A stretch of DNA of 64,000 bases from Marinobacter salicampi (GTDB lineage: Bacteria; Pseudomonadota; Gammaproteobacteria; Pseudomonadales; Oleiphilaceae): NCBI RefSeq assembly GCF_011074795.1, contig NZ_JAAMPF010000002.1, positions 62,001 through 126,000 on the forward strand, given 5' to 3'. Below are positions 1-9,110 of this stretch, one piece after another; the first letter of the stretch is position 1; each line of letters opens with the position of its first letter. Position numbers and translations under genes: made by a program. The notes under the pieces were generated by a model. The model saw only the letters and a list, made by a program, of their open reading frames with translations. It did not search any database and was not told where the DNA came from.

Positions 1-2574
1 GACAGTCAGGTGCAGTTTGTGGGCCAGGGCGATCACCGCCGAGGTTACGTCCGTGGCACTGCTGTTGTAGGGAATGTCGCGAATAAAACAATGATCAATC
101 TTGACCGCATCCAGCGGCAGTCGCTGCAGGGACGCCATGGAACAGGCGCCGGAACCAAAGTCATCAAGCACCAGCCACACCCCAATGTCGTGCAGAGAGC
201 CCAGCACCTCCCTTAGAAGGCGGGGGTCGTGGTTGAGCAGCTCAGCCGGCATTTCCAGCTCAAGACGGTCAGGCGCCACCCCGGTTTCGGTAACAACCTG
301 CCGAAACATGTCCAGGAAGGCAGGATCCACCAGCTGCTTGACCGAAAAATTCACCGCCACGCGCAGGTTCTCGAAGCCTGCTCTTTCCAGAGCCTGGATC
401 TGGATACAAGCCTGTCGCAGCGCCACCTCTCCCAGCAGGATGATCAACCCGGACTCTTCTGCCAGAGAGATGAACTGCTGAGCGGGAATCAGGCCTTTTT
501 CCGGGTGCTGCCAACGCAGGAAAGCTTCCACGCCCACAACCCTGTCATCCGCCAGGTCAAACTTGGGCTGGTAGTGGAGTACAAACCGGTCGGCTTCCAA
601 CGCTGCCGCCAGCTCTTCCTGTTGGGCCAGCCGGCGTGCTGCCTGAATATTCATGGCAGGCGTGAAGAACTGGTAATTGTTGCGCCCCCGCTCCTTGGCC
701 TTGTACATGGCAAGATCGGCGTACTTCATCAAAGCGCCGGTATCTTCGCTGTCGTGGGGTATCATGGTTATGCCGAGACTGACCGTAACACCCACCTCAT
801 GCTCATTGAGGCGGATCCTCTGGCGTAACCGCCTGAGAATGGTGTCGGCCACCTTCGCCGCAGCGTCGGGGCCACTGGTACTGGACAGCAGGACCACGAA
901 TTCATCGCCACCAAGCCGTGCCACCGAGTCCTCTTCACGAACACACCCGATCAGCCATCGTGCCACGTGCTCAAGCAGGGTGTCACCGGCATCGTGGCCC
1001 AGGGTGTCGTTAATCCGCTTGAACCCGTCCAGATCCAGAAACATAAGCGCAGCGGGCTCGCCTGTGCGACGGCTGCGACGAACCGTGTGCGCAAGACGGT
1101 CACGGAACAGCTGCCGATTAGCAAGTCCGGTGAGAGGATCATAAAAGGCCAGCCGGTGAAGCTCGGACTGCGCTGCCTTCAGCTCGGTAAGGTCCCGCAA
1201 GCTCAGCACAACGCCGTTAACGCCGGGCTCATCCAGCATGGCGATGCAACTACCCTCCATGTCACGCCAGTCACCGTTTGCGTCCCGTACCCGCGCCCTT
1301 AAGACCGGTACCGTCCGCCCAGGGGTGCTGAGCGCCTGGTCGAAACTGGCCTGGAACGCCGGCCAATCGTCGCCATGCAGTAGGTCCTCCAGCTCATACT
1401 CCTGAACTTTCTGGGGATCGAAGCCCAAAATAGGCTCACAGGAAGGACTGGCATAACGGAGCCTGCCCTTGCTATCCAGCACCATGGTTACGTTGCTGGC
1501 GCCTTCGGTGATAGCCCGGTAACGCCCTGCGTTTACCTGCGCCATGAGACGTGACCGGAGCAATGACAAGGCGAAGGCAAATAGCAGCAGACTGACCAGC
1601 AAACCGGCGCCCAGTACAATCTGTGGCCTGGGGTCCGAGGCAAGGTAATCAAAGGCAGGCGTACTGCGGGTCTGCAGAAGCCAGTGCCGCCCCCCATGCT
1701 CAATGCTCTGGTTCATTTCGAAGGTATAGAGATCGTCCAGGGAGCCCAGGTTCGAGCCATACATCAGGGCACCGGGCTGGACTTCATTGCCGTCGTAGAT
1801 GCGCACATCGAGGAAGGGAGAAATAAGACCGACGATACCATCTACAAGATTGTTCATCCGAAATGCACTGTAGACGAAGCCCTCGAGCGCCCGGCGACGC
1901 TCGCTTATGGTTCCAGGCACACTAACGCCCTCGTACACCGGCAGATACATCAGGAATGCAGCCTGATCCTCGTCAACGTTCTCTTGGACCAGCACCACCT
2001 TGCCGGTCATGGTGGGGAGTGCTGTATCCCGGGCCCGCTCCATGGCAGCCCGGCGCTCGGCATCACCAAACATGTCAAATCCGAAAGCACGCCGATTTCG
2101 CGGACTCATCGGCTCAAGGAACACAATCGGGAAGTACTCCAGACGCTCTCCGACCGGGTAGACCAGATAGTCCGCCAGGCCCTGGCTGCGCGAGGTCTCA
2201 ATATGTTCGCCAACCTCGCTGCTGGTTACCCGTCGGGCATAACCAATGCCCTGGATGCCCGGGTAGTAGCGGTCAATCTGCACGCGGTTGACATAATGAC
2301 GCCATTCCTCACGTGTAACGTCTTCCTTGACCGCAAACAGGCCCGCGCTTCCGGCAAGAACCTGCTCGTAGTTCAGCAACCGCTCTTCCACGGCGGTCTT
2401 CAATTGCAGGGATTGGGTACTGAAGCGGGCCTCTGCGCCATCCTCCACCATCCGGATAGAAAGATGCCAGAGCGCATAGGTGATTAGCAGGCCCGCGAAC
2501 AGAAGCAGCCAGGCCAGGCGGGCATTGCGAAACCGGAAAAGCTGCCTGAGCGGCACATCTTTTTTATTCATCAT
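1..2574 (-). CDS. CHASE-PAS-GGDEF-EAL cyclic-di-GMP protein (partial, C-terminus off window)
   Basis: An open frame runs from an ATG at 2574 off the left edge, giving 858 residues. A short basic N-terminus leads into a first membrane helix (about residues 19-37). A periplasmic CHASE-like sensor follows, then a second helix near residue 325, a PAS segment, a GGDEF domain with intact GGDEF at 555-559, and an EAL domain. RxxD (REED) lies five residues before GGDEF, the position of the product-inhibition I-site. In the EAL domain the signature reads E-A-F (683-685), but the metal-binding Glu is kept. The later Asn of NFS and the DDFG motif are also present. The protein is therefore probably an inner-membrane enzyme that makes and/or degrades c-di-GMP in response to an external ligand. 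A second in-frame ATG sits at 2571, and no strong ribosome-binding site is visible for either. Whether the phosphodiesterase is active cannot be judged from sequence alone. Confidence 0.9.
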   Translation of the reverse strand, partial: MMNKKDVPLRQLFRFRNARLAWLLLFAGLLITYALWHLSIRMVEDGAEARFSTQSLQLKTAVEERLLNYEQVLAGSAGLFAVKEDVTREEWRHYVNRVQIDRYYPGIQGIGYARRVTSSEVGEHIETSRSQGLADYLVYPVGERLEYFPIVFLEPMSPRNRRAFGFDMFGDAERRAAMERARDTALPTMTGKVVLVQENVDEDQAAFLMYLPVYEGVSVPGTISERRRALEGFVYSAFRMNNLVDGIVGLISPFLDVRIYDGNEVQPGALMYGSNLGSLDDLYTFEMNQSIEHGGRHWLLQTRSTPAFDYLASDPRPQIVLGAGLLVSLLLFAFALSLLRSRLMAQVNAGRYRAITEGASNVTMVLDSKGRLRYASPSCEPILGFDPQKVQEYELEDLLHGDDWPAFQASFDQALSTPGRTVPVLRARVRDANGDWRDMEGSCIAMLDEPGVNGVVLSLRDLTELKAAQSELHRLAFYDPLTGLANRQLFRDRLAHTVRRSRRTGEPAALMFLDLDGFKRINDTLGHDAGDTLLEHVARWLIGCVREEDSVARLGGDEFVVLLSSTSGPDAAAKVADTILRRLRQRIRLNEHEVGVTVSLGITMIPHDSEDTGALMKYADLAMYKAKERGRNNYQFFTPAMNIQAARRLAQQEELAAALEADRFVLHYQPKFDLADDRVVGVEAFLRWQHPEKGLIPAQQFISLAEESGLIILLGEVALRQACIQIQALERAGFENLRVAVNFSVKQLVDPAFLDMFRQVVTETGVAPDRLELEMPAELLNHDPRLLREVLGSLHDIGVWLVLDDFGSGACSMASLQRLPLDAVKIDHCFIRDIPYNSSATDVTSAVIALAHKLHLTV

Positions 2575-2631
2575 GGTGTTGTTGTTAATCCAATCCGTGG
2601 CCTGCTCTTATTAGACCCGTGAGTATATAGC

Positions 2632-2670
2632 AAAAAACCCGTCTCTCGCGCCTTTGGCGACAGACGGGTT
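2632..2670 (-). terminator. Rho-independent terminator after mucD
   Basis: A 9-bp stem (AACCCGTCT / AGACGGGTT) encloses a 17-nt loop that can itself pair. On the minus strand it is followed by a run of six U (A-run at 2632-2637). It lies 48 bp past the mucD stop and just upstream of the CHASE-GGDEF-EAL gene, so it separates the two transcription units. Confidence 0.8.
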
Positions 2671-2717
2671 CTTTTCAAGCAACCGGTCCCATAAATGGAA
2701 ACCTGGCAGAGCTATGA

Positions 2718-4172
2718 TTACGGCTTCATAACCAGATAGGTCGCTCTTCCTTCGCGAACCACTCGCACAGAGACGGCCTTGTCTTCTGGCAAATCAGTCG
2801 CCGCTTTTCGAAAGTCCTCTACTGAACGAATTTCTTTGCGATTGAGTTCCGTAATGATGTCATTGGGCCTGACGCCAGCTTTCAAGGCAGGACCCTGGCT
2901 AACGTTGGCGACCAATACCCCATGTTCTACCTCCATCGCTTCCTTGATCTCGTCCGTCAGGGGCTCCACCTGCAGACCTAGCGGTCCACTCTGGGTGCCA
3001 GGCTGCTGCTCTGTTGCCTGGGCCTGGTCTTCATCGCCCGGCAGACGCTCAATTTCAACATCAATATTCATGGTCTTGCCTTCCCGAAGAACTTTAAGCT
3101 CTGCGGTCTTGCCCACCTGCGTGGTGCCGACCATGGGTGGCAGGTCGGAGGACAGATTGATTGTCTTGCCATTGTATTCGAGCACGATATCGCCCGCCTT
3201 TAGGCCCGCATCTGCAGCTGGTGAATCCGGAATCACTTCCGCTACCAGGGCGCCCCTGGGCCGGCTGAGACCGAAGCTTTCAGCAAGATCACGATTCACC
3301 TCCTGAATCAACACGCCCAGCCAGCCCCTTGCCACCGAACCTTCATCACGGATCTGTTGAAAGACATTCATCGCCTCGTCGATGGGTATGGCAAAGGAAA
3401 CCCCCATGAATCCTCCGGAACGGGTATAGATCTGGGAGTTGATTCCAACCACCTTGCCTTCCAGGTTGAACAGGGGCCCCCCTGAATTACCGGGGTTGAT
3501 GGCCACATCGGTCTGAATAAAAGGGACGTAGTTTTCGCTGGGCAGGGCACGCCCTACCGCACTGACGATCCCGGCCGTAACCGTGTAATCGAAGCCAAAC
3601 GGAGACCCGATGGCGAAGACCCACTCGCCAGGTTCGAGGCCGTCGGATTCACCTATGCGAACAACCGGCAGGTCTTCCTCATCATTTATCTTCAGCACCG
3701 CCATATCGGATCTAGGGTCAGTGCCGACAAGCTCGGCTGGCATTTCCCGGCGATCATTGAGTCGCACGATAATCTCATCTGCGCCTTCAACCACATGGTT
3801 ATTGGTCAGAACATAACCGTCTTTTGACACAATGAAACCTGACCCCATTGATGTCACTGGCTGGGAGCGACCCGGAGCGCCCTGACCGAAAGGGGAATTG
3901 GGCCCGCGGAAAAATTCCTGAAAAAATTCTGGCAATTGCTCCAACTGGCGCTGGTCGAAAGGCATGTTACTTGTACGTTGCGGACGTTCCTGGGTGGTGC
4001 TGATGTTGACGACCGCGTCTGCGTTATCTTTCACCAGTCCGGTGAAGTCCGGCAGATCCGCTGCCCCGAGGGGCATAGCCGCGATCAGCATGGCTAGCAG
4101 AAAAGCGGTGACGCCCCCCTGCCTTTTCACGTACGCCGCCATTGACGGACGGCTGGAAATGAAAACCGACAT
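2718..4172 (-). CDS. mucD: DegP/HtrA-family periplasmic serine protease MucD
   Basis: A periplasmic quality-control protease of the HtrA family, and the last gene of the algU-mucABCD stress operon. It starts with a basic segment and a hydrophobic signal peptide ending near the MPLGAA residues. The trypsin-like domain carries the catalytic triad His126 (TNNHVV), Asp156 (RSDMAV) and Ser230 (GNSGGP). Two PDZ domains follow. I chose ATG 4172 because it is preceded by AAGGGGAA at good distance; the frame stays open upstream only to a TTG at 4214. Length (484 aa) is normal for DegQ/MucD proteins. In Pseudomonas, MucD degrades misfolded envelope proteins and limits AlgU activation, and the same role is inferred here. 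The 124-bp gap to mucC is unusually long for this operon and contains a palindrome and an unused-looking ribosome-binding site. Confidence 0.93.
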   Translation of the reverse strand: MSVFISSRPSMAAYVKRQGGVTAFLLAMLIAAMPLGAADLPDFTGLVKDNADAVVNISTTQERPQRTSNMPFDQRQLEQLPEFFQEFFRGPNSPFGQGAPGRSQPVTSMGSGFIVSKDGYVLTNNHVVEGADEIIVRLNDRREMPAELVGTDPRSDMAVLKINDEEDLPVVRIGESDGLEPGEWVFAIGSPFGFDYTVTAGIVSAVGRALPSENYVPFIQTDVAINPGNSGGPLFNLEGKVVGINSQIYTRSGGFMGVSFAIPIDEAMNVFQQIRDEGSVARGWLGVLIQEVNRDLAESFGLSRPRGALVAEVIPDSPAADAGLKAGDIVLEYNGKTINLSSDLPPMVGTTQVGKTAELKVLREGKTMNIDVEIERLPGDEDQAQATEQQPGTQSGPLGLQVEPLTDEIKEAMEVEHGVLVANVSQGPALKAGVRPNDIITELNRKEIRSVEDFRKAATDLPEDKAVSVRVVREGRATYLVMKP

Positions 4173-4241
4173 ATCGTTCCCCTTAACCTGTAAGTTCCCT
4201 TCGAAATAAGACAATAACCAGGCAACCGGCTTGCTGAGATG

Positions 4242-4270
4242 GCGACCCGGGTCGCGGCAAAACCTCCTTA
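4242..4270 (-). promoter_or_regulatory. Palindrome and orphan Shine-Dalgarno in the mucC-mucD gap
   Basis: A perfect 14-bp palindrome GCGACCCGGGTCGC (4242-4255) lies just downstream, on the minus strand, of a consensus ribosome-binding site TAAGGAGG (4270-4263). No ATG or GTG follows at normal spacing. A TTG two bases after GGAGG opens a 25-codon frame whose TAA stop (4185-4183) sits in the mucD Shine-Dalgarno. It could be a leader peptide or an RNA hairpin modulating mucD, but this is a reading of the sequence only. Confidence 0.3.
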
Positions 4271-4296
4271 CTAGATGGTCATATAACGATCAGATT

Positions 4297-4749
4297 TCAA
4301 TGGTTGGTTGTCGCCTCAGCGCCTGAGCATATGTTTAACAGCTTCGGCCTCCAATCAGCCCCCTGGCGATGTTGCAGAGCGTGGGCAGACCAGAAACCTA
4401 AGCCCAACCCCAGAACCGCGCCTATGATGGCAGGGGCCTCTGACCCAGGGAACATCATCTGGCCGGCAAGGGCTCCGATTACGAGCAACAACAGCGGCAG
4501 GGCATAGACCAGCAGCGAGGCTTTCAACAAGGCGGTTTCTGCTATGGCAAGGGTCACTTCATCTCCGACTTCAGCACCAACCGTATTGCTCACCAGCACC
4601 TGATTGGCCCGACCCGATGAAACGCTCGCCAGCACTTTCTGCCCACACGCCGCTCTCGCGCTGCAGCTCTGGCAGGCACTCTCACGGATTGTCTGCACCC
4701 ATGCCTGCCGTCCCTTGAGGGCAACGATCCGTCCGCGCTCAGTTATCAT
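4297..4749 (-). CDS. mucC: RseC/MucC family inner-membrane protein
   Basis: A small membrane protein of the RseC/MucC family, encoded in the sigma-E operon after mucB. The N-terminal domain has the family cysteine cluster C26-x2-C29-x5-C35. Two hydrophobic helices follow around residues 70-115 and a short charged tail ends the protein. RseC homologues are implicated in SoxR reduction and in tuning the envelope-stress response; the role here is inferred from family and position. The start at ATG 4749 fits the family N-terminus (MITERGRI) and overlaps the last 11 bases of mucB, suggesting translational coupling. A longer frame to 4809 adds only residues encoded inside mucB and is not credible. 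Length is 150 aa, normal for the family. Confidence 0.88.
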   Translation of the reverse strand: MITERGRIVALKGRQAWVQTIRESACQSCSARAACGQKVLASVSSGRANQVLVSNTVGAEVGDEVTLAIAETALLKASLLVYALPLLLLVIGALAGQMMFPGSEAPAIIGAVLGLGLGFWSAHALQHRQGADWRPKLLNICSGAEATTNH

Positions 4750-5764
4750 GGGTCTCGGCCTGCGGCCGGGTACTGAGGCTGCTGTCAACTTCCACCGACT
4801 CGGCCACACGCATAGCGGTCGCCGGAGGAATTTCCCCGACCACTGTCACCAAAAAACCCTGGTCCTCTGCCTTGACATAGCGCATGTAGGCGGTGGTGGC
4901 GCCAATTCTGGAGGCCCCGGTGGGCATAACCAGGGTTCCAACAGACTCCACAAATACTGAAAAGGTTGCCAGACCGTCAGAGAATGCGACCGCCTGCTTG
5001 TTGCCGGACCGGGGCACAGCGGAGGGTGAAAATCCGTCCGGACGCCAGTTCAAATGCCAGCCCTCAAGGCGACCGCGTTCGTCGCCCGCTACCGTATGCA
5101 ACCGGCGCTCCACTTCAGGGCCCTGGGACTGAAGCTCGAATTCACTATCAGGAAGCCCATCAACTAATTCCAGAGTGGTAAACTGAAACCGCTCCAATAC
5201 CTTACCGTCGACTGTCTGGACGTGACTCTTGACCAACAGTCCTGAGCCCTTCTCCAGCCAGAGCCGATAACTGTAGCGGTGCTCATCGCGGGCATCCAGC
5301 GCCACCCCGACCGTTTCGTGGCCAGCGACCCGGCTTTCGTCCATCAGTGAAGCCTGGTACCAGCGGCCGTCCGGAGCCAGGTCCCTGGTAAACGGCTCGG
5401 CAAAGGGTCCGGACGCAATGATCTGATCGAGTTTTACACGGCCATGGTCAGGTAGAACACAGAAAATTCGCTCCCCTTTCCTGACGATCTCACCTGATTC
5501 ACCATCAAGCTGAACAAGGCGCTCCTGAACCTCACCATCGTGAAAGCGGTGGGCTATTTGCATAGAGTTGACCTGCTCGCCCCGGGCGTACACAAACACT
5601 CCCCGGTATGCGCTCAGACTCATCGCCGACGCCAGCTTCTGTAGCCACTGTTCCGCGGTCTCGGGCTGATCAGCATAAGCAGGTAACGCAAACAGGGCTG
5701 CAAGCACCACTGCAAGCAGAGGCTGGAGACTGTGCGAGAAAGGCATCATCGTGCTTTTATTCAT
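4739..5764 (-). CDS. mucB: Periplasmic sigma-E regulator MucB/RseB
   Basis: A periplasmic negative regulator that binds the anti-sigma factor MucA and shields it from regulated proteolysis. A signal peptide ends at the AYA/D site near residue 31. The mature protein shows the two-domain MucB/RseB layout (a LolA-like N-terminal domain, e.g. the QWLQKLASAM and YRGVFVY segments, and a smaller C-terminal domain). It is 341 aa, slightly longer than the Pseudomonas protein. It begins 6 bp after the mucA stop and overlaps mucC, so the order algU-mucA-mucB-mucC-mucD is complete. The M-N-K-S-T start at 5764 is used; a Met-Met pair at residues 6-7 is an alternative. Confidence 0.93.
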   Translation of the reverse strand: MNKSTMMPFSHSLQPLLAVVLAALFALPAYADQPETAEQWLQKLASAMSLSAYRGVFVYARGEQVNSMQIAHRFHDGEVQERLVQLDGESGEIVRKGERIFCVLPDHGRVKLDQIIASGPFAEPFTRDLAPDGRWYQASLMDESRVAGHETVGVALDARDEHRYSYRLWLEKGSGLLVKSHVQTVDGKVLERFQFTTLELVDGLPDSEFELQSQGPEVERRLHTVAGDERGRLEGWHLNWRPDGFSPSAVPRSGNKQAVAFSDGLATFSVFVESVGTLVMPTGASRIGATTAYMRYVKAEDQGFLVTVVGEIPPATAMRVAESVEVDSSLSTRPQAETHDN

Positions 5765-5770
5765 AGCGTC

Positions 5771-6337
5771 TCAGTGGGTCTGACCGACAGGGCCGGAAAC
5801 GCTGGCAAGCCGGGCATAACCCATGGAGCCACTGCCTGAACCAACACTACTGTGCTGGGCATGTTCGAGCAGATACCTGCTCAAATGTTCCCATTGTTCC
5901 TCGTTGAGTCCCTGCAAAGCCACCTCTGGAATCTCCGACTCGTTGCCGCTTGAAGTGGCAGATACCGCCCCGGCAACAACCGGTGTGTCTGGTTCTGACG
6001 CATCCCAGCCCGCACCCGCCCCGAATCCAACTGCCAAGGCTAGGGCAACCGCGGCAGCACCGGTCCAGTGCCAGGCCCGGCCGCTTGCGGTTACGAGTCT
6101 TCCGCGAGCAGGCGCGCTTTTTGGCGCCGCTCCGTCGACAAGGGATTCCCGCACACGGGAGCTGACATCCACCACAGGCGATACCCGGTCATGCATCAGA
6201 TCACGGACTTGCTGCCACCGGCGCCACTGATCCCGGATATCGCCATGATCCCCATGGGACAGCAGGCGTCGAACGGATAGCTCGTCGGCCTGGTCGTCCA
6301 TCATTGCAGACAGGGTTTCTTTGAGACGCTCGTCCAT
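5771..6337 (-). CDS. mucA: Anti-sigma-E factor MucA/RseA
   Basis: A single-pass inner-membrane anti-sigma factor that sequesters AlgU. The cytoplasmic N-terminal domain has the family pattern (residues 1-50: LSAMMDDQADELSVRRLL, then a WRRW segment). A membrane helix lies around residues 88-112. The remainder is a periplasmic tail recognised by MucB and site-1 protease in relatives. The protein is 188 aa, in the usual range. The gene starts 52 bp after the algU stop and is followed 6 bp later by mucB. The frame is intact, with no sign of the truncations seen in mucoid Pseudomonas strains. Confidence 0.93.
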   Translation of the reverse strand: MDERLKETLSAMMDDQADELSVRRLLSHGDHGDIRDQWRRWQQVRDLMHDRVSPVVDVSSRVRESLVDGAAPKSAPARGRLVTASGRAWHWTGAAAVALALAVGFGAGAGWDASEPDTPVVAGAVSATSSGNESEIPEVALQGLNEEQWEHLSRYLLEHAQHSSVGSGSGSMGYARLASVSGPVGQTH

Positions 6338-6389
6338 CAGTTACAACCTCTCTCACCCTCAGGTGCGTCAAATAATGAGATGCCCTTCA

Positions 6390-7001
6390 TCACAAATTCT
6401 CCAGTAAGGGGCCGAGCTGCCGGTCCACCGATTCCCTGGCCCGGAAGATTCTCGATCTGACGGTACCTATGGGGCATTCGAGTATTCGTGCTATATCGTC
6501 GTAGCTTAAACCGTCGTACTCACGCAGAAGAAACGCCGACCTCAGCTCCTCCGGAAGCGTGCCGATCGCTTGGCGTAAAGCGTCCTGCAACTGCTCGCGC
6601 TGAAGCAGACGCTCCGGCGTGGCAGTGTCCCGGAGCCTTCCTCCTTCCTCGAAGTTCTCCGCCTCCGAAGAGTCTGCAGAGCCCTGGGGCCGGCGGTTGC
6701 GGGCGTCGAGGAAATTCTTGGCTGTATTCACTGCGATTCTGTAGAGCCAGGTATAAAAGGCACTATCGCCACGGAACCTGTCGATTGCCCGGTAAGCTTT
6801 GACAAAAGCTTCCTGGGTAAGGTCCATGACTTCCTGACTGTCGTATACATAACGTCCGATAATGGCAGCAACCCGCGACTGGTATTTGATAACCAGCAGA
6901 TCGAAAGCGGATTTCTCGCCACGTTGGACCTTGCGTACAAGCTGCAGATCGGTCTGGCTTTCTGCCGTGGTATCCGGACTCTGTTCAGAATCAGCAGTCA
7001 T
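6390..7001 (-). CDS. algU: RNA polymerase sigma factor AlgU/RpoE (sigma-E)
   Basis: An ECF sigma factor for the envelope-stress regulon. Region 2 contains the hallmark YDSQEVMDLTQEAFVKAYRA segment; region 4 contains LPEELRSAFLLREYDGLSYDDIA and a helix-turn-helix with GTVRSRI. It heads the algU-mucABCD operon and is divergent from nadB, as in Pseudomonas. The preferred start is ATG 7001 (protein MTADSEQ..., 203 aa) because the core family N-terminus begins soon after. The frame continues upstream to an ATG at 7070, which would add 23 residues; neither start has a strong ribosome-binding site, so this is unresolved. A candidate self-recognised promoter lies at 7139-7165. Confidence 0.94.
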   Translation of the reverse strand: MTADSEQSPDTTAESQTDLQLVRKVQRGEKSAFDLLVIKYQSRVAAIIGRYVYDSQEVMDLTQEAFVKAYRAIDRFRGDSAFYTWLYRIAVNTAKNFLDARNRRPQGSADSSEAENFEEGGRLRDTATPERLLQREQLQDALRQAIGTLPEELRSAFLLREYDGLSYDDIARILECPIGTVRSRIFRARESVDRQLGPLLENL

Positions 7002-7138
7002 GGAAGAAATGAAGGGCCTTGCGTAGATGACGGCCTCTCGGCCTGGAATCGCTAGATTGCTCAGTGTCATTACGCTGCCATATCAGTTCTGGAGTTACTG
7101 CAGAGCCAGTTCCGCTTTCGGCCTCTACGTGCTTCCAA

Positions 7139-7165
7139 ATAGACAGCAGACACAAAGTTTAGTTC
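7139..7165 (-). promoter_or_regulatory. Candidate sigma-E autoregulatory promoter of algU
   Basis: On the minus strand GAACTA (7165-7160) is followed after 16 bp by TCTAT (7143-7139). The sigma-E/AlgU consensus is GAACTT, 16-17 bp, TCTGA. The position gives a leader of about 60 or 130 nt, depending on the algU start. Autoregulation is the rule for this operon in relatives. The site also sits about 40 bp upstream of nadB, so the two promoters probably interleave. Confidence 0.5.
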
Positions 7166-7202
7166 AATACACGTCCACATTATGGCCTGCGATAACCATC
7201 CG

Positions 7203-8807
7203 ATGCCACAGTCTTACGAATACGATGTCCTGATCATTGGCAGCGGCGCTGCCGGCCTCACGGTTGCACTCAATCTACCGGAGCATCTCAGTGTAGCGGT
7301 AATCAGTAAAGGTGAAATCTCCAGCGGCGCAACGCTCTGGGCGCAGGGCGGAATCGCCGCTGTGCTCGACAGCGATGATTCACTGGAAGACCATATTCAG
7401 GACACGCTGGCAGCCGGCGCTGGCCTGTGCCATGAAGACGCCGTCAGATTCACCGTTGAGCATGGCCGCGAAAGCATTGAATGGCTCGTCGACAGCGGTG
7501 TCGCCTTCACCCGGGACGAGAATGCCCAGTTGCACCTCACCCGCGAGGGCGGGCACAGCCACCGGCGCATCATCCATGCAGCCGATGCCACCGGACATGC
7601 GGTTTCAAGCACACTTACAGGCCAGGCCGCGGCCCGAAAAAATGTCGACCTGCTGGATTCCCGGGTTGCAGTTGACCTTATCACAAACCGTAAGCTGGCT
7701 TTACCAGGCAACCGATGTGTCGGGGCCTATGTACTCAACCTCAAGGACAGTCATGTTGAGCTGTTCCGGGCCCGCTTCGTGGTGTTGGCCACGGGAGGTG
7801 CGAGCAAAGCCTATCGCTATACGAGCAACCCGGACGGAGCCTCAGGAGATGGCATAGCCATGGCCTGGCGCGCTGGCTGTCGGGCGGTCAACATGGAATT
7901 CAACCAGTTTCACCCGACCTGTCTCTATCATCCCCATGCCAAGTCCTTCCTTATTACCGAGGCGCTCCGGGGGGAAGGCGGACACCTGCTGCTACCCGAC
8001 GGGTCACGCTTCATGGACCGGTTCGACAGTCGCGCAGAGCTTGCCCCCAGGGACATTGTCGCCCGGGCCATCGACCATGAAATGAAGCGGCTGGGTGCGG
8101 ATCACCTGTATCTTGATATCAGCCACAAACCTGCGGCCTTTATCAAAGAGCACTTCCCGACTATTTACGAAAAGTGCCTTGAGTTTGGCATAGACATGAC
8201 CAGCCAACCCATACCGGTGGTGCCGGCAGCTCATTACACCTGCGGCGGCATTAAGACCGACAGTCGGGCCCGCAGCGATATCAACCAGCTCTATGTTGTT
8301 GGCGAGGCGGCCTTCACCGGGCTTCATGGGGCCAACCGCATGGCCAGTAACTCCCTGCTTGAGTGCCTGGTGTATGGCCAGGCTGCAGCCAGGGACATCA
8401 CTGCCCGAAGTGCTGACGTTCCGTCGCCTCCACCAGCGCCGGACTGGGATGAGTCCCAGGTTCGGGACTCGGATGAAGACGTGGTCATCTCCCACAACTG
8501 GGATGAGCTGCGGCACTTCATGTGGGATTACGTCGGCATTGTGCGGACAACGAAACGACTCCAGAGGGCCAAGCATCGCATTGACCTGCTGGACCGTGAG
8601 ATTGGCGAGTTCTACAGCAATTACCGGGTTTCCAGTGACCTGCTGGAGCTGCGCAACCTGGTGACCGTCGCGGACCTGATCATATGCTCGGCACTCCAGC
8701 GCCGGGAAAGTCGTGGCCTGCATTACACTCTTGATTTTCCCGGCCTGCTGCACGAGGCCCGGGATACCGTTCTGGTTCCCACCAGTTTCCGGACCCAATC
8801 GCCCTGA
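7203..8807 (+). CDS. nadB: L-aspartate oxidase (NAD biosynthesis)
   Basis: A flavoenzyme oxidising L-aspartate to iminoaspartate, the first step of de novo NAD synthesis with NadA. The N-terminus has a classic FAD dinucleotide fold ([17 protein letters not shown]). Further family blocks are [13 protein letters not shown], the [11 protein letters not shown] segment, [21 protein letters not shown], and the fumarate reductase/SdhA-type C-terminal domain. ATG 7203 gives 534 aa, close to the E. coli enzyme. An in-frame ATG at 7182 would add seven residues that do not resemble the family. No strong ribosome-binding site precedes either. nadB divergent from rpoE/algU is a conserved arrangement in gammaproteobacteria. 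Confidence 0.95.
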   Translation: MPQSYEYDVLIIGSGAAGLTVALNLPEHLSVAVISKGEISSGATLWAQGGIAAVLDSDDSLEDHIQDTLAAGAGLCHEDAVRFTVEHGRESIEWLVDSGVAFTRDENAQLHLTREGGHSHRRIIHAADATGHAVSSTLTGQAAARKNVDLLDSRVAVDLITNRKLALPGNRCVGAYVLNLKDSHVELFRARFVVLATGGASKAYRYTSNPDGASGDGIAMAWRAGCRAVNMEFNQFHPTCLYHPHAKSFLITEALRGEGGHLLLPDGSRFMDRFDSRAELAPRDIVARAIDHEMKRLGADHLYLDISHKPAAFIKEHFPTIYEKCLEFGIDMTSQPIPVVPAAHYTCGGIKTDSRARSDINQLYVVGEAAFTGLHGANRMASNSLLECLVYGQAAARDITARSADVPSPPPAPDWDESQVRDSDEDVVISHNWDELRHFMWDYVGIVRTTKRLQRAKHRIDLLDREIGEFYSNYRVSSDLLELRNLVTVADLIICSALQRRESRGLHYTLDFPGLLHEARDTVLVPTSFRTQSP

Positions 8808-8855
8808 ACGTCGCGCATTGGCTGATTCCCATACCGAGCAACAAGCGAGAACCTG

Positions 8856-9110
8856 ATGGACGAAAAAACCGAGTTCAACCGCCTCTGGTGGCACAGTCGC
8901 CGCGGCATGCTGGAGCTGGATGTACTGCTCCTACCCTTCCTGGAGCAGGTCTATCGCACACTGCCTGAAAGCGACCAGGCCCTGTACAAGAAACTCCTTG
9001 CCTGTGAAGATGCCGACATGTGGCAATGGTTCATGCAAAGGGACCAGCCCGATGACCCGGAGTTGCAGCGCATCGTCGACATGATCATTACCCGTGTCCA
9101 GCCGGATTGA
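8856..9110 (+). CDS. sdhE: Succinate dehydrogenase flavinylation factor SdhE
   Basis: A small protein (84 aa) of the SdhE/YgfY/Sdh5 family, which helps attach FAD covalently to SdhA. The diagnostic RGMLE motif is at residues 16-20, followed by the helical LLPFLEQ...DMWQWF pattern of the family. It was earlier annotated as the CptB antitoxin of YgfX. It overlaps the next gene (ygfX) by 17 bp, so the pair is translationally linked as in E. coli. The start ATG at 8856 matches family length. Confidence 0.93.
   Translation: MDEKTEFNRLWWHSRRGMLELDVLLLPFLEQVYRTLPESDQALYKKLLACEDADMWQWFMQRDQPDDPELQRIVDMIITRVQPD

Noticed and set aside
8004..8894. A 296-codon minus-strand open frame opposite nadB
   Set aside because: It is a shadow of nadB; the protein has no recognisable family features.
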